Source of the DNA: Pelagibacteraceae bacterium AG-447-N18
GTDB lineage: Bacteria; Pseudomonadota; Alphaproteobacteria; Pelagibacterales; Pelagibacteraceae
Assembly: GCA_003212275.1 (NCBI GenBank)
Contig: QCQE01000002.1
Location: 1-64,000 of the forward strand
Reading direction: 5' to 3'
DNA length: 64,000 nt
This document shows positions 21,146 through 32,334 of this stretch, one piece after another (positions within the stretch are counted from its first letter, which is position 1; every line of letters begins with the position of its first letter). The translations under genes were made by a program, and so were the position numbers. Below the pieces are notes generated by a model that worked only from the letters and a program-made list of their open reading frames with translations, made no database searches and was not told where the DNA came from.

Positions 21146-23803
21146 CTATTTGTTTATTTCAGCTTGAGCTGCAGCCAATCTTGCTATTGGAACTCTATAT
21201 GGAGAACATGAAACATAATTAAGACCTATTTGTGAGCAAAAACTAATACTCTTTGGATCACCGCCGTGTTCACCGCAAATACCTAGCTTGATTTTTTTGT
21301 TTTGTTTTTTTCCTTTTGCAACAGCTATCTCAACTAAATCTTCTACACCCTCATCTATAGAAATAAATGGATCGATTGAAAAAATCTTGTTTTCAATATA
21401 ATCGTTTAGAAATTTTCCACTATCATCTCTACTGATACCAAAAGTAGTCTGTGTTAAATCATTAGTCCCAAAGCTAAAAAACTCAGCATGTTTTGCAATA
21501 TCCTTCGCTTTAATCGCTGCTCTTGGTAGCTCAATCATTGTTCCTACTAAAAATTCTATTTTTACTTTATTTTCTTTTTGTACTTTTCTTGCAGTATTAA
21601 TTACTAGGTCTTTCATTATTTTGATTTCTGCCTCAGTCGAGACAAGTGGAATCATTATTTCAGGGAATGCAAATTTTTGCTTATTTTTTTTAAGCTCTGA
21701 TAAGGCTTTAAAAATTGCCTCACATTGCATTTCATAAATTTCAGGGAATGAAATACCTAATCTACATCCCCTGTGTCCAAGCATTGGATTTTGCTCGTGA
21801 AGTTCATCAATTCGGGATTTTACTTCTTTAACACTTATACCCACCACTTTCGCAATCTCTGAAATTTCTTTTTCAGATTTAGGTAGAAACTCATGTAGTG
21901 GAGGATCAAGTAAACGTACAGTTACTGGTAATCCGTGCATAATCTTAAATATTTCTACAAAATCTTTTTTTTGATGTGGTAAAAGCTTCAAGAGTGCTTT
22001 TAATCTATCATCTTTAGTTTTAGAAAGTATCATCTCTCGAACAGAAATAATTCTTTCTTCATCAAAGAACATGTGCTCCGTTCTGCATAAGCCAATTCCC
22101 TCTGCTCCAAAATCTCTTGCAACTTTTGTATCTAATGGGGTTTCTGCATTTGTTCGTACTTTTAGTTTTCTAACATTGTCAGCCCAACTCATTAATTTTG
22201 AAAAATCACCAGAAATTTCAGGCTTTACTGTTGGTACACTTCCTAAAATAATTCTTCCAGAGGACCCATCAATTGTGATTATATCGCCCTCTTTAATTTC
22301 TATTGAAGCAGTTTTGAAAATTTTATTCTCATAATCAATATCAATTTCACTCGAACCTGAAACACATGGTCTACCCATCCCTCTTGCAACAACAGCTGCA
22401 TGACTTGTCATTCCTCCCCTGGCAGTCAATATTCCTTTAGCTGCGTGCATACCCTGAATATCTTCGGGAGAAGTTTCTACTCTTACTAATATTACATCTT
22501 GCATCATATTATTAAGTCTCTCAGCCTCCTCAGATGTAAACACTACCTTTCCACTAGCAGCTCCTGGTGAGGCAGGTAAACCATTTGCAATTATCTCTAT
22601 AGAACTTTTTTCATCCAAAGTAGGGTGCAATAATGTGTCCAAAGAATTTGGATCAATTCTTAAAATAGCTTGTTTTTTTGAAATTAATTTTTCTTTAACC
22701 ATATCCACAGCAATCTTTACTGCTGATTTTGCAGTCCTTTTACCTGACCTAGTTTGTAGGATCCATAATTTCTCATTTTCGACTGTAAATTCTACATCTT
22801 GCATATCTTTATAATGTTCTTCTAACTTTTTTAAAATTTTATAAAGCTCCAAATAAACTTTTGGCATAGACTCTTCCATAGAAAGTGCCTCAACTTTTGC
22901 CTCTTGTTTAGCTTTTTTCGTAATATATTGCGGTGTCCTTGTTCCTGCTACAACGTCCTCTCCTTGAGCATTAATTAAATACTCTCCATAAATATTATTT
23001 GATCCATTAGAGGGATTTCTTGTAAAAACAACTCCAGTTGCACAATCATTTCCCATATTTCCAAAAACCATAGATTGTATATTAACTGCTGTTCCCCACT
23101 CGGATGGTATTTGATTTAACTTTCTATAAATTTTAGCCCTATTACTTTCCCAAGATAAAAATACTGCACTTATTGCTCCAAATAATTGTTTGTAAACATC
23201 TTGAGGAAATTCTTTTTTTGTTTTTTCCTTAACAATATTTTTAAAATCTTTTATCAAACCATCCCAATCATCTTCATCAAGATCTGTATCCAACAAAACT
23301 CCTTTGGTTAATTTATAATTTTCTATAAGTTCCTCAAAATGGTAACTTTCTACCCCAAGAACAACATTTCCATACATTTGAATAAATCTTCTATAACTAT
23401 CTTTGGCGAACCTTCCATTAGATGTTTTGTTGGCGAGTGCTTTAACAGTTTTATCATTCAAACCAAGATTAAGTATTGTATCCATCATACCAGGCATAGA
23501 TACTCTGGCACCGGATCTTACAGACAATAAAAGTGGATTTTTTAAATCTCCAAATTTTTTTCTCACATCTTTCTCAATTATTTTTAACTCTTTTTTAATT
23601 TGATTTATCAATGAAGAATTCAACCGCTTTTTATTTTGATAAAAAAGATCACAGACGTTTGTTGAAATTGTAAATCCAGGCGGAACTGGAAGACCCATTC
23701 TCCCCATTTCTGATAAATTAGCACCTTTGCCACCTAAAAAATTTTGGGGATTCTTAATTTTTTTAGAGTGTTTAGATTTAAAATTTAAAATTAACTTATT
23801 CAT
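21146..23803 (-). CDS. ppdK: Pyruvate, phosphate dikinase
   Basis: An 885-residue enzyme interconverting pyruvate + ATP + Pi and PEP + AMP + PPi. Domains in order: N-terminal ATP-grasp (about 1-340, with GGKGANLSEMGRMGLPVPPG), swivelling phosphohistidine domain with GGMTSHAAVVARGMG, and the C-terminal PEP-binding TIM barrel with ACR TEH-like and LGICGEHGGDP motifs (catalytic Cys). In this clade it probably supports gluconeogenesis or PEP balance along with the fba-pgk-gap block (inference). Its start overlaps glyS by 8 bp, so glycyl-tRNA synthetase and PPDK are probably one transcript. Confidence 0.97.
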   Translation of the reverse strand: MNKLILNFKSKHSKKIKNPQNFLGGKGANLSEMGRMGLPVPPGFTISTNVCDLFYQNKKRLNSSLINQIKKELKIIEKDVRKKFGDLKNPLLLSVRSGARVSMPGMMDTILNLGLNDKTVKALANKTSNGRFAKDSYRRFIQMYGNVVLGVESYHFEELIENYKLTKGVLLDTDLDEDDWDGLIKDFKNIVKEKTKKEFPQDVYKQLFGAISAVFLSWESNRAKIYRKLNQIPSEWGTAVNIQSMVFGNMGNDCATGVVFTRNPSNGSNNIYGEYLINAQGEDVVAGTRTPQYITKKAKQEAKVEALSMEESMPKVYLELYKILKKLEEHYKDMQDVEFTVENEKLWILQTRSGKRTAKSAVKIAVDMVKEKLISKKQAILRIDPNSLDTLLHPTLDEKSSIEIIANGLPASPGAASGKVVFTSEEAERLNNMMQDVILVRVETSPEDIQGMHAAKGILTARGGMTSHAAVVARGMGRPCVSGSSEIDIDYENKIFKTASIEIKEGDIITIDGSSGRIILGSVPTVKPEISGDFSKLMSWADNVRKLKVRTNAETPLDTKVARDFGAEGIGLCRTEHMFFDEERIISVREMILSKTKDDRLKALLKLLPHQKKDFVEIFKIMHGLPVTVRLLDPPLHEFLPKSEKEISEIAKVVGISVKEVKSRIDELHEQNPMLGHRGCRLGISFPEIYEMQCEAIFKALSELKKNKQKFAFPEIMIPLVSTEAEIKIMKDLVINTARKVQKENKVKIEFLVGTMIELPRAAIKAKDIAKHAEFFSFGTNDLTQTTFGISRDDSGKFLNDYIENKIFSIDPFISIDEGVEDLVEIAVAKGKKQNKKIKLGICGEHGGDPKSISFCSQIGLNYVSCSPYRVPIARLAAAQAEINK

Positions 23804-25868
23804 TATTTGATTTTACTAATTGAAAATTCATAAAATTTTGAAAGGTTTTACATAACATATTTATAAGTTCCAAACGATTTTTTCTTAAATCTTCATTATC
23901 TTCATTTACTTTGACATTATCAAAAAATTCAAATACTTCTTTTTTTGCTCCAGCTAAGACTGATAAAGATTCTTCAAAATTTTCATTATTATCTATATCT
24001 GAATAATACTTCTTTATATCAGTAATCTTTTTAAACAAATTTTTTTCATAATCGCTTTTAAAAATACCAGGATCAGTTGAATTAGTTATTTCAATCTCTT
24101 TATTTTCCATTTCACTTTGAAGTATATTGGAAGCCCTTTTATAACTTGATGTTATATCTATACCAATTTGATTATTTATTATTTTATTTACACATCTTGC
24201 TTTTTCGAAGGATGAAAACAATTTATTAGTTGAAAAATTTGAAATCGATGCCTCAATGATATCAAGTCGAATATCTTTTTCTTTAAGATAATATCTAAAT
24301 CTGTCTTTTAAAAAATTATTTAAATCTTTTTTTAATTCTTCATTACCAAGAGTAAAATTTTGTTCTTGATATAAGCCAATCGAATAATTCAGTAAATCAT
24401 TTAATTTTAAGTCTTTTTTATTTTCAATTATTATTCTTATTATGCCGAGCGCTACTCTTCTAAGTGCGAACGGATCTTTTGAGCTTGTAGGTTTTTCGTC
24501 AATCCCAAAAAAACCAACAAGACTATCTATTTTGTCTGTCACTGATAAAGCAATACTAAAAGGTTTTTTCGGTACATTTGAGTCTAATCCAATCGGTAAA
24601 TATTGTTCAGTTATTGACAAACAAATATCTTTATCAAAACCTTGTTGTGCTGAAAAATAGCCCCCCATAATTCCCTGTAATTCAGGAAACTCACCAACTA
24701 AATCAGAAGTTAAATCTGTTTTACAAATAGACGCTGATAATTCTACTTTTTCTTTACTAATTAACAATTCATCTGATATCATTCCACCTAATTTTCTCAT
24801 TCGCTGAACTTTGTCAAAATAGTTTCCAAGTCTCTTAAAAAAATTAATTCTTTTTAACTCAGATACCTTTTTAACTAAATTTTGTGCTTTATCTTTATTC
24901 CAAAAAAATTCTGCATCATTTAATCTAGCATCAACAACTCTTTGATTTCCAAGTTTGATTAATCCTTTTTGATCTTTTTTATTTGCAACGAGTAAAAATT
25001 GATTTGTAATTTGATTATTTTTATCAATTGTAGGAAAATATTTTTGATGTGACTGCATAGTCAAGATAAGTATTTCCCTTGGAATTGATAAAAATTTTTT
25101 ATTAAAATCACATAACAAAACATGTGGGCATTCAACTAGGTCTACAACCTCATCAAATAATTTTGAATTTTCTAAAATAAATAATTTTTTTTTACTTAAT
25201 ATCTTTGTGAATTCCTTTTGAATAAGTTTTTTTCTTTTAGTCTGATCAATAATAGTCCCATGTAACTTAAAAAATTTTTCATAAGATCTAAAATTCTTAA
25301 ATACTCCTGTTTTTTCCTCGAAGTCTTTATCAATAAAAGTCTTATTTGATGAAATTAGATGGTAAAATTTAAAATCTATTATTTTTTGATCAAATACTGA
25401 TAAAATTGACTTCAATGGTCTTGCCCAATTAAGATCAAATTCACCCCATTTCATGGATTTTTTCCATTGGTAGCTTCCTAATAGTTTAGGAATTAAATCT
25501 TTTAACAAATCTGAGGTGTTTAATGTTTTTGAGGGTGTTTTAAAAAAGAAGAATTCTCCTTTTTCAGTATGACGTTTAATAAGTTGTTTTTTGTCAATTT
25601 TATTTGATCTTAAAAAACCCTCAATTGCTTCGACAGGAGCACTGGTTTTGGGTCCTTTTATTTCTTCAGACCCAACTTTAATTTTTTTTTGTAAACCCTC
25701 AAAAACAATAATTACTCTGTTTGGAGTTGATAATGAAAAACTTTTTTTTGATTTTATAGATTTATTGGTAAAATATTTTCTAAAATCCTCTAAAAGTTTT
25801 TCACGAAAATTTTGTTGTAAATTAGCTGGAATTTCTTCACTAAATAATTCTAAAAAAAATTCTGCCAT
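23796..25868 (-). CDS. glyS: Glycyl-tRNA synthetase beta subunit
   Basis: A 690-residue beta subunit of the bacterial alpha2-beta2 glycyl-tRNA synthetase; it binds tRNA-Gly. Family features: N-terminal MAEFFLELFSEEIPA, the central VVDARLNDAEFFWNKD segment, an HD-like region (LQGIMGGYFSAQQG) and DPFALRRVALGIIRI before the C-terminal DALR-type anticodon-binding region. It begins 3 bp after glyQ. Length matches the family. Confidence 0.97.
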   Translation of the reverse strand: MAEFFLELFSEEIPANLQQNFREKLLEDFRKYFTNKSIKSKKSFSLSTPNRVIIVFEGLQKKIKVGSEEIKGPKTSAPVEAIEGFLRSNKIDKKQLIKRHTEKGEFFFFKTPSKTLNTSDLLKDLIPKLLGSYQWKKSMKWGEFDLNWARPLKSILSVFDQKIIDFKFYHLISSNKTFIDKDFEEKTGVFKNFRSYEKFFKLHGTIIDQTKRKKLIQKEFTKILSKKKLFILENSKLFDEVVDLVECPHVLLCDFNKKFLSIPREILILTMQSHQKYFPTIDKNNQITNQFLLVANKKDQKGLIKLGNQRVVDARLNDAEFFWNKDKAQNLVKKVSELKRINFFKRLGNYFDKVQRMRKLGGMISDELLISKEKVELSASICKTDLTSDLVGEFPELQGIMGGYFSAQQGFDKDICLSITEQYLPIGLDSNVPKKPFSIALSVTDKIDSLVGFFGIDEKPTSSKDPFALRRVALGIIRIIIENKKDLKLNDLLNYSIGLYQEQNFTLGNEELKKDLNNFLKDRFRYYLKEKDIRLDIIEASISNFSTNKLFSSFEKARCVNKIINNQIGIDITSSYKRASNILQSEMENKEIEITNSTDPGIFKSDYEKNLFKKITDIKKYYSDIDNNENFEESLSVLAGAKKEVFEFFDNVKVNEDNEDLRKNRLELINMLCKTFQNFMNFQLVKSNNE

Positions 25869-25871
25869 TTT

Positions 25872-26753
25872 TTATATTTGTGTATCGATCCAAATTGAAG
25901 CAACAGATTTCGTAATTTCTCTTATACGTCCAATATATTCCGCTCTCTGGACAACACTTATAGCTCCTCTTGCATCAAGTATATTAAATACATGACTTGC
26001 TTTTAAACATTGATCATAAGCTGGGAGCGATATTTTTTTATTTACTAATGATTTAGCCTCACTTTCGAACATATCAAATATTTTAAACAAAATTGAAGTA
26101 TTAGCATGTTCAAAGTTATAAGCCGAAAATTCTTTCTCCGCTTGATGAAAAACTTCTCTATATTGAACATTTTCGTTATTCCAAATTAAATCATAAACAT
26201 TATTTTTTTGTTGTGTGAACATACAAATTCTTTCTAAACCATAAGTAATTTCTACTGAAACAGGTTTACATTCAAAACCAGCCATTTGTTGAAAATATGT
26301 AAATTGAGTTATTTCCATTCCATCACACCAAACTTCCCAACCAAGACCTGCCGCGCCTAAGGTTGGACTTTCCCAATCATCCTCAACAAATCTAATATCA
26401 TGATTTTTATGATCAATGCCAATTGTAGACAAACTATTTAAATAAAGTTTTTTAATATTTGATGGAGAAGGTTTAATTATAACTTGAAATTGATAATAGT
26501 GCTGAAGTCTATTAGGATTATCTCCATATCTTCCATCAGTCGGTCTTCTGGAAGGTTGTACATAAGCTGCTTTCCATGGTTTTGGTCCAAGTGACCTCAG
26601 AGTTGTAGCTGGATGAAAAGTTCCTGCTCCAACTTCCATATCATATGGTTGTAAAATTATACAACCATGTTTACTCCAATATTTTTGGAGATTTAAAATT
26701 GTATCCTGAAAAGTTTGAAATTTTGGTTTTTTTTTACTTTTTTTAGAGGCCAT
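25872..26753 (-). CDS. glyQ: Glycyl-tRNA synthetase alpha subunit
   Basis: A 293-residue class II synthetase catalytic subunit. Hallmarks: [17 protein letters not shown] near the N-terminus, [35 protein letters not shown] and GLERICMF (motif 3). It activates glycine and works only together with GlyS, encoded immediately downstream. It overlaps the S49 peptidase gene by 11 bp. Confidence 0.98.
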   Translation of the reverse strand: MASKKSKKKPKFQTFQDTILNLQKYWSKHGCIILQPYDMEVGAGTFHPATTLRSLGPKPWKAAYVQPSRRPTDGRYGDNPNRLQHYYQFQVIIKPSPSNIKKLYLNSLSTIGIDHKNHDIRFVEDDWESPTLGAAGLGWEVWCDGMEITQFTYFQQMAGFECKPVSVEITYGLERICMFTQQKNNVYDLIWNNENVQYREVFHQAEKEFSAYNFEHANTSILFKIFDMFESEAKSLVNKKISLPAYDQCLKASHVFNILDARGAISVVQRAEYIGRIREITKSVASIWIDTQI

Positions 26754-27549
26754 ATTTTTGCCAAATAGACTTTTCTTCTAATATATTTGCAAACTGATCG
26801 ACGTGATCGTTAGATGATGATAATTTCTTACTCAACCAACTTTTAGATTTTTCGAATTTTTTGATTATTACCTCTTCTCCAAATTTTTCTCTCAGCACTT
26901 GATTGGCATCACCTATTTCATCAATTAAACCAAGTTCTTTAGCTTTAGTTCCAGACCAAAACTCTCCAGAAAATAACTCAATCTCTGATTTTTTTAGTTT
27001 TGCACCTCTACTTTTTTCAACAACGTTAATGAAATCTTTGTGCAAATCTAATTGTATATTTTTTAATCTTTCTATATCTTCTTTTTTTTCGTCAAGAAAC
27101 GGATCGAGAGTGCTTTTATTTTTACCAGCAGTATGAACTCTTCTTTCAACTCCAATTTTTTTAATCAACTCTGTAAAACCAAATGACGAATAAATTACAC
27201 CTATAGATCCAATAATTGAACTAGAATTTGCATAAATTTCATCACCAGCACATGCAATCAAATAGCCTCCAGATGCAGCAATATCCTCAGCAAAAACGAT
27301 TACCTTTTTTTTATTTTTTTTTGCTTGTTGTCTTATAAAATTAAAAATTAAGTGTGATTGAACAGGTGATCCACCAGGAGAATTAATTGTTATAGCAACA
27401 CATGGTGCTTTTTTTACAGAAAAAGCCTTTAAAATTATCTCTTCTTGACTTGAAAAATCTATACCTTGTTTAAATTTACCTACATTTCCGATAACACCAG
27501 TTAATTTAATGTGGGGAATAATTTTCTTCTTTTTAAAAATTGAGAGCAT
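26743..27549 (-). CDS. S49-family serine peptidase (SppA/SohB-like)
   Basis: A 268-residue ClpP-fold peptidase of family S49. Seen: the Gly-rich oxyanion strand INSPGGSP, the nucleophile region [20 protein letters not shown] (Ser in ASGGY), SIIGSIGVI, and [11 protein letters not shown], whose first lysine is the expected general base. Single-domain short form; no clear N-terminal membrane helix, so either soluble or peripherally bound. SppA-like enzymes digest cleaved signal peptides. First gene of a probable S49-glyQ-glyS-ppdK transcript with a good promoter upstream. Confidence 0.9.
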   Translation of the reverse strand: MLSIFKKKKIIPHIKLTGVIGNVGKFKQGIDFSSQEEIILKAFSVKKAPCVAITINSPGGSPVQSHLIFNFIRQQAKKNKKKVIVFAEDIAASGGYLIACAGDEIYANSSSIIGSIGVIYSSFGFTELIKKIGVERRVHTAGKNKSTLDPFLDEKKEDIERLKNIQLDLHKDFINVVEKSRGAKLKKSEIELFSGEFWSGTKAKELGLIDEIGDANQVLREKFGEEVIIKKFEKSKSWLSKKLSSSNDHVDQFANILEEKSIWQKYGL

Positions 27550-27589
27550 AATGAATCTTTATAGAATTTTTGTATTAATATAAAGACAC

Positions 27590-27617
27590 CTTATAATTGA
27601 AGATTTAGGTGCGTCAA
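27590..27617 (-). promoter_or_regulatory. Candidate promoter of the S49-glyQ-glyS-ppdK operon
   Basis: Reverse strand: TTGACG (27617-27612), 16-nt spacer, TATAAG (27595-27590), start expected near 27583, giving a ~34-nt leader. It stands back to back with the ispB promoter. Confidence 0.5.
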
Positions 27618-27645
27618 TTGATAAGTATCAAAAGAAACTTATTAC
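27618..27645 (+). promoter_or_regulatory. Candidate ispB promoter with a palindromic -35
   Basis: Forward strand: TTGATA (27618-27623), 16-nt spacer, TATTAC (27640-27645), start near 27652, 11 nt before the ATG. The -35 is half of an inverted repeat TTGATAAGTATCAA (27618-27631). Confidence 0.4.
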
Positions 27646-27662
27646 ACTAATTTGCTCACATT

Positions 27663-28676
27663 ATGGGAAGCGTAATACAGCTTAAGAAAGAAATTAATAA
27701 CTCTTACTTTCAACTTAAAAACTCAGTTGAAAACAAGTTAATACAAGTTGAAGAAAAAATTAAATCGAAACTAGATAGTAATGTTGAGTTGGTTCAAAAA
27801 ATGACAGATTATCATTTAGGTTCCGGTGGCAAAAGGTTAAGAGCTTTATTAACTTTAGGTTCATCAAAGTTATGTGGCTATACAAAAGGTACCAGAGATA
27901 TTAATTTAGCAGCTTGTGTGGAACTAATTCATGCTGCAACATTGATGCATGACGATGTTATAGATAATGGTTCAATTAGAAGAGGTAAAAAAACGCCAAA
28001 TAAGATCTGGGGTAACCACTCTTCTGTTCTAGCTGGTGACTACCTTCTAAGTAGGTGTTTTGAAATGATGGTAGAAGACGGAAACATTGAAGTTTTAAAA
28101 CTATTATCATCAACATCATCAATAATTGCTCAAGGTGAAATTTTACAACTTCAGCATAAAGGTGAGGTTGATATGCTTGAGGAAACTTATTTGAAAATAA
28201 TTTCCTCAAAGACGGCTGAGTTATTTGCTGCTGCAACTAAGGTGGGAGCAATTTTATCAGAAATGAAAACTAAAGAGAAAGAAGCTTTAGAGTTTTATGG
28301 TAGAAATTTGGGTTTAACTTTTCAAATTGCTGATGACACTTTAGATTATAATTCAGAATTAAAACTATTTGGAAAAAATATTGGTCAAGACTTCTATGAG
28401 GGAAAAATTACACTACCAATAATTCTTTTGTTTCAAAAAGCTAATAATGATGAAAAAGAAACTCTTAAAAAAACTTTTGCAAAAGAAGAGAGAAATCAAA
28501 ATAATTTAAATTATACTTTATCTTTAATAAAAAAATACGATGTCATAAATTCTTGTTATCAAAAAGCTAAACATTACATTAATTTATCGTCAAATTCCTT
28601 ATCAGTGTTTAAAGATTCCGAGGAAAAAGATATTCTTGAAAATTTAACATCTTTTAGTTTATCAAGAAACTTTTAG
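27663..28676 (+). CDS. ispB: All-trans polyprenyl diphosphate synthase (quinone side chain)
   Basis: A 337-residue long-chain isoprenyl synthase. Both aspartate-rich motifs are present: LMHDDVID (FARM-type DDxxD) and ADDTLDYN (SARM), plus the GGKRLRALL substrate motif near residue 55. The product is probably the C40-C50 tail of ubiquinone; chain length cannot be read reliably. It draws on FPP from IspA, also in this window. It converges on pdxH: the two stop codons overlap in the four bases TTAG. Confidence 0.93.
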   Translation: MGSVIQLKKEINNSYFQLKNSVENKLIQVEEKIKSKLDSNVELVQKMTDYHLGSGGKRLRALLTLGSSKLCGYTKGTRDINLAACVELIHAATLMHDDVIDNGSIRRGKKTPNKIWGNHSSVLAGDYLLSRCFEMMVEDGNIEVLKLLSSTSSIIAQGEILQLQHKGEVDMLEETYLKIISSKTAELFAAATKVGAILSEMKTKEKEALEFYGRNLGLTFQIADDTLDYNSELKLFGKNIGQDFYEGKITLPIILLFQKANNDEKETLKKTFAKEERNQNNLNYTLSLIKKYDVINSCYQKAKHYINLSSNSLSVFKDSEEKDILENLTSFSLSRNF

Positions 28677-29299
28677 GGGCTTAAAAGACTTTTTGTCCAA
28701 TCATTATTTGCTGTTAATTTATACTTTAGTCTTTCGTGTATTCTATTATCTCCATCTAGCCAGAATTCTATACTTGTAGGTTTTAAATTCCAGCCAGACC
28801 AATGATTTGGTCTTGGAACATTATTTTGATCTTGGTATTTGTTCTTAAATTTTTCTAATGATTTCATTAATTCCTCTCTATTGATTAATTCACTACTTTG
28901 TTTTGATGCCCAAGCTCCAATTCTACTTTCGTAAGCTCTAGAATTAAAATAATTATCAGCTACCTCATCCTCTACTTGGCTCAAAGTACCTGCAATTCTA
29001 ATTTGCCTTAACAAACTTTTCCAATGAAAACACATCGTTGCATTAGGGTTTTCTTTTATTTCGTTCCCTTTCTGACTATTAAGATTAGTATAAAAAACAA
29101 ATCCTTTTTTATCGTAACCTTTAAGTAACACCATCCTTACTGATGGAACACCTTGTTTTGTTGCAGTTCCCAGAGCTAAAGCGTTTGGATCATTAATTTC
29201 ATTCTTTTTTGCCTCTTCGTACCAACTTTCAAATAATTTAAAAGGATCATCTAAATCTAGAAAGCATTTATTGAGCCCTAACGAGTTTTTTTCATTCAT
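28673..29299 (-). CDS. pdxH: Pyridoxamine 5'-phosphate oxidase
   Basis: A 208-residue FMN-dependent oxidase converting pyridoxamine- or pyridoxine-5'-phosphate to PLP, the cofactor. Family segments: N-terminal DPFKLFESWYEEA, MVLLKGYDKKGFVFYTNLNSQKG (FMN binding), RIGAWASKQS and the C-terminal IHERLKYK. Length is normal. It diverges from aroC across 33 bp and shares its stop region with ispB. Confidence 0.97.
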   Translation of the reverse strand: MNEKNSLGLNKCFLDLDDPFKLFESWYEEAKKNEINDPNALALGTATKQGVPSVRMVLLKGYDKKGFVFYTNLNSQKGNEIKENPNATMCFHWKSLLRQIRIAGTLSQVEDEVADNYFNSRAYESRIGAWASKQSSELINREELMKSLEKFKNKYQDQNNVPRPNHWSGWNLKPTSIEFWLDGDNRIHERLKYKLTANNDWTKSLLSP

Positions 29300-29332
29300 A
29301 ATTTTAACAAAATAATCTATACAATATAAATA

Positions 29333-30415
29333 ATGTCATTTAATACTTTTGGAAAGGTTTTTCGTTTCACCACATGGGGAGAGTCTCATGGCCCTGCAAT
29401 TGGCTGTATAATTGATGGTTGTCCACCACTTATAAACCTTAATGAACGAGATATTCAGATAGAACTTAACAAAAGAAAACCTGGTCAATCTAAATTTACA
29501 ACTCAAAGAAAAGAGAGTGATAAAGTAGAGATTCTTTCAGGAGTCTTTGACGGCAAAACAACTGGAACTCCAATCTCTTTAATCATTTATAACGAAGATA
29601 TGCGCTCAAAAGATTATAATGAGATTAAAGACAAATTCAGACCAGGTCATGCTGATTACACTTACTTTAAAAAGTATGGCATTAGAGATTATAGGGGTGG
29701 TGGAAGATCGTCGGCAAGAGAAACTGCATCAAGAGTTGCGGCAGGAGCTGTAGCAAAAAAAGTTTTAGAAAAAAAATTAGGTAAAAAATTTAAAATATCT
29801 GGTGCAGTTACACAACTTGGTATTCTTGGATGCGATACAAATAAGTGGAATGATAAAATAATTTATAAAAATCCATTTTTTTGTCCTGATAAATCTATGC
29901 TTAAAATATGGGAAAAATATCTTTTGAGTATTAGAAAGGCAGGTTCATCTTGTGGCGCTATAATTGAAATTAGAGCTAATGGTATTCCGGCAGGACTGGG
30001 GGCGCCAATTTACTCAAAATTAGACTCTGATATTGCATCTGCAATGATGAGTATTAACGCTGTAAAAGGTGTTAATATTGGTTCTGGAATGAATTCTGCT
30101 CAATTATCTGGAGAAGAAAATTCAGACGAAATTTCAAAATCAAAAAATAAATTAAAGTTCAACTCAAATAATGCAGGTGGAATTCTGGGTGGCATCTCTT
30201 CTGGTCAACAAATAATTGTTTCATTTGCTGTTAAGCCTACATCATCAATTTTAAAGAGCAGAAAAACAATTAATAAATTTGGAAAAAATACTAGTATATC
30301 TGTTAAGGGAAGACATGATCCGTGTGTTGGAATTAGAGCAGTTCCAGTAGGTGAAGCTATGTTATCTTGCGTTTTACTTGATCATTATTTATTGAATCAA
30401 GCTCAATGTGGATAA
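29333..30415 (+). CDS. aroC: Chorismate synthase
   Basis: A 360-residue enzyme, the last step of the shikimate pathway (EPSP to chorismate, needing reduced FMN). The three family signatures are visible: [17 protein letters not shown] near the start, [13 protein letters not shown] in the middle and [18 protein letters not shown] near the C-terminus. Divergent from pdxH; the 3' end is 5 bp from the convergent dxs stop. Confidence 0.98.
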   Translation: MSFNTFGKVFRFTTWGESHGPAIGCIIDGCPPLINLNERDIQIELNKRKPGQSKFTTQRKESDKVEILSGVFDGKTTGTPISLIIYNEDMRSKDYNEIKDKFRPGHADYTYFKKYGIRDYRGGGRSSARETASRVAAGAVAKKVLEKKLGKKFKISGAVTQLGILGCDTNKWNDKIIYKNPFFCPDKSMLKIWEKYLLSIRKAGSSCGAIIEIRANGIPAGLGAPIYSKLDSDIASAMMSINAVKGVNIGSGMNSAQLSGEENSDEISKSKNKLKFNSNNAGGILGGISSGQQIIVSFAVKPTSSILKSRKTINKFGKNTSISVKGRHDPCVGIRAVPVGEAMLSCVLLDHYLLNQAQCG

Positions 30416-30420
30416 TTACT

Positions 30421-32334
30421 TTATTTTTGTTTTTGTAAGACAATATTTGAATTTAATACATCTAAAATTTGCTCTTCAATAGAAATGCTATCTAAATTTG
30501 CGAGTTTATACATGTTTTCAGGTTTGTCTTGATCAATAAAAATATCTGGAAGTTTCATTGATCTAAATTTTAGATTTGTATCCATTAATCCTTTTTTTGA
30601 TAAAAAATCAATTACATGAGAACCAAACCCACCAATCGATCCCTCCTCAATAGTTACAATTGCCTCATGTGTTGTTGCTAATTGCCATATCAAATTTTCA
30701 TCCAATGGCTTAGCAAATCTTGCATCCACTATTGTAATATTAACACCTTTTTTTTTTAAATTTTCTGATGCCTTTAAACTTTCACTTAATCTCGCGCCAA
30801 AGTTAATTAAAGCTAGTTTTTTTCCCTCTTGAATAATTCTTGATTTACCAATTTCTATCTTTTCATTGATTGACGGCAATATTGATCCAATACCAGTCCC
30901 TCTTGGATACCTGAATGCGCAGGGTCTATCATTAATTTCTGTAGAAGTGTTAATCATTTTAACCAACTCAGCCTCATCACTTGCAGCCATCACAATAAAA
31001 TTTGGTAATGTTGCTAAATAAGTCGTATCAAAACTACCTGCATGTGTAGGTCCATCAGCCCCAACTAATCCTGCTCTATCTATTGCAAATCTTACAGGTA
31101 AACTCTGTATTGCAACATCATGAACGACTTGATCATATGCTCTCTGAAGAAATGTTGAATAAATCGCTGCATAAGGTTTATAATTCTCAGTCGCCAAGCC
31201 GGCTGCAAATGTAACAGCGTGTTGTTCAGCAATACCGACATCATAAGTTCTATCTGGAAATTCTTTTCTAAAATTGCTTAATCCAGTTCCATCTGGCATT
31301 GCTGCTGTAATTGCAACAATTTTACTATCTCTTTTTGCGTGTTGTATCAGAGTATCGGCAAAAACTTTGGTGTATGACGGTATTTTACTAGAACTTTTTT
31401 CCTGTTCTCCGGTCTTTACATTAAATTTGGATACACCATGATAATGGTCTTTTGCTTCTTCAGCAAAAGAATAGCCTTTTCCTTTTTTTGTTTTGACATG
31501 AATTAATATTGGACCTTGGTGTTTTGAGTCCCTTGCATTTCTTAAAATTGGAATCAATGAAGAAAGGTCATGGCCATCGATAGGACCAATATAATAGAAA
31601 CCTAATGAACTAAATAAAGTTCCACCAGTTACAGCTGATCTTAATAGATCTTCAGCCTTGCCCGCTTTTGCACTAAATCTTTTTGAAAATGCTGATGTAA
31701 TCAATTTTATGGTTTCTCTTAAACTAAAATATATTTTACCAGAAAAAATTTTAGCTAAATATGTTCCCATTGCTCCAACAGGCCTTGCAATTGACATGTC
31801 ATTATCATTTAATATCACAATCATTTTAGTCTTTGAGGCACCTGCATTATTCATTGCTTCATAAGCCATACCTGCACTTATCGCACCATCACCAATCACC
31901 GCTATAACATTTTCTGATTTTTTTGATAATTTATTTGCTTCTGCGATTCCCAAAGCTGATGAAATTGAGGTGGAGCTATGAGCAGCTCCAAAAGGATCAT
32001 ATTCACTCTCTAAACGCTTCGTAAATCCTGAGAGACCCCCTCCTTGCCGAAGTGTTCTTATTTTATCTTTTCTTCCTGTTAAAATTTTATGTGGATAACA
32101 TTGGTGTCCTACATCCCAAATTAATTTATCACTTGGTGTATTAAAAATATAATGTAATGCTACACTTAATTCTACAACACCTAAACTAGCACCCAAATGT
32201 CCTCCAGTAACTGATACTGCATCGATCATTTCCTCTCTTAATTCATCAGCAACCTTTTGCAGTTTTGTTTCAGGAACTTTTTTTAAGTCTGATGGAAAAT
32301 TAATCTGATCTAAAAATTCGTAATTTTTTTTCAT
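30421..32334 (-). CDS. dxs: 1-deoxy-D-xylulose-5-phosphate synthase
   Basis: A 637-residue TPP enzyme making DXP from pyruvate and glyceraldehyde 3-phosphate, the entry step of the MEP isoprenoid pathway (also supplying thiamine and PLP precursors). Seen: [15 protein letters not shown], Mg/TPP-binding [17 protein letters not shown], transketolase-like [16 protein letters not shown] (catalytic Glu) and the C-terminal transketolase domain ending near GGFGSHV. It overlaps ispA by 4 bp (ATGA), forming an xseB-ispA-dxs isoprenoid operon, a widespread bacterial order. Confidence 0.98.
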   Translation of the reverse strand: MKKNYEFLDQINFPSDLKKVPETKLQKVADELREEMIDAVSVTGGHLGASLGVVELSVALHYIFNTPSDKLIWDVGHQCYPHKILTGRKDKIRTLRQGGGLSGFTKRLESEYDPFGAAHSSTSISSALGIAEANKLSKKSENVIAVIGDGAISAGMAYEAMNNAGASKTKMIVILNDNDMSIARPVGAMGTYLAKIFSGKIYFSLRETIKLITSAFSKRFSAKAGKAEDLLRSAVTGGTLFSSLGFYYIGPIDGHDLSSLIPILRNARDSKHQGPILIHVKTKKGKGYSFAEEAKDHYHGVSKFNVKTGEQEKSSSKIPSYTKVFADTLIQHAKRDSKIVAITAAMPDGTGLSNFRKEFPDRTYDVGIAEQHAVTFAAGLATENYKPYAAIYSTFLQRAYDQVVHDVAIQSLPVRFAIDRAGLVGADGPTHAGSFDTTYLATLPNFIVMAASDEAELVKMINTSTEINDRPCAFRYPRGTGIGSILPSINEKIEIGKSRIIQEGKKLALINFGARLSESLKASENLKKKGVNITIVDARFAKPLDENLIWQLATTHEAIVTIEEGSIGGFGSHVIDFLSKKGLMDTNLKFRSMKLPDIFIDQDKPENMYKLANLDSISIEEQILDVLNSNIVLQKQK

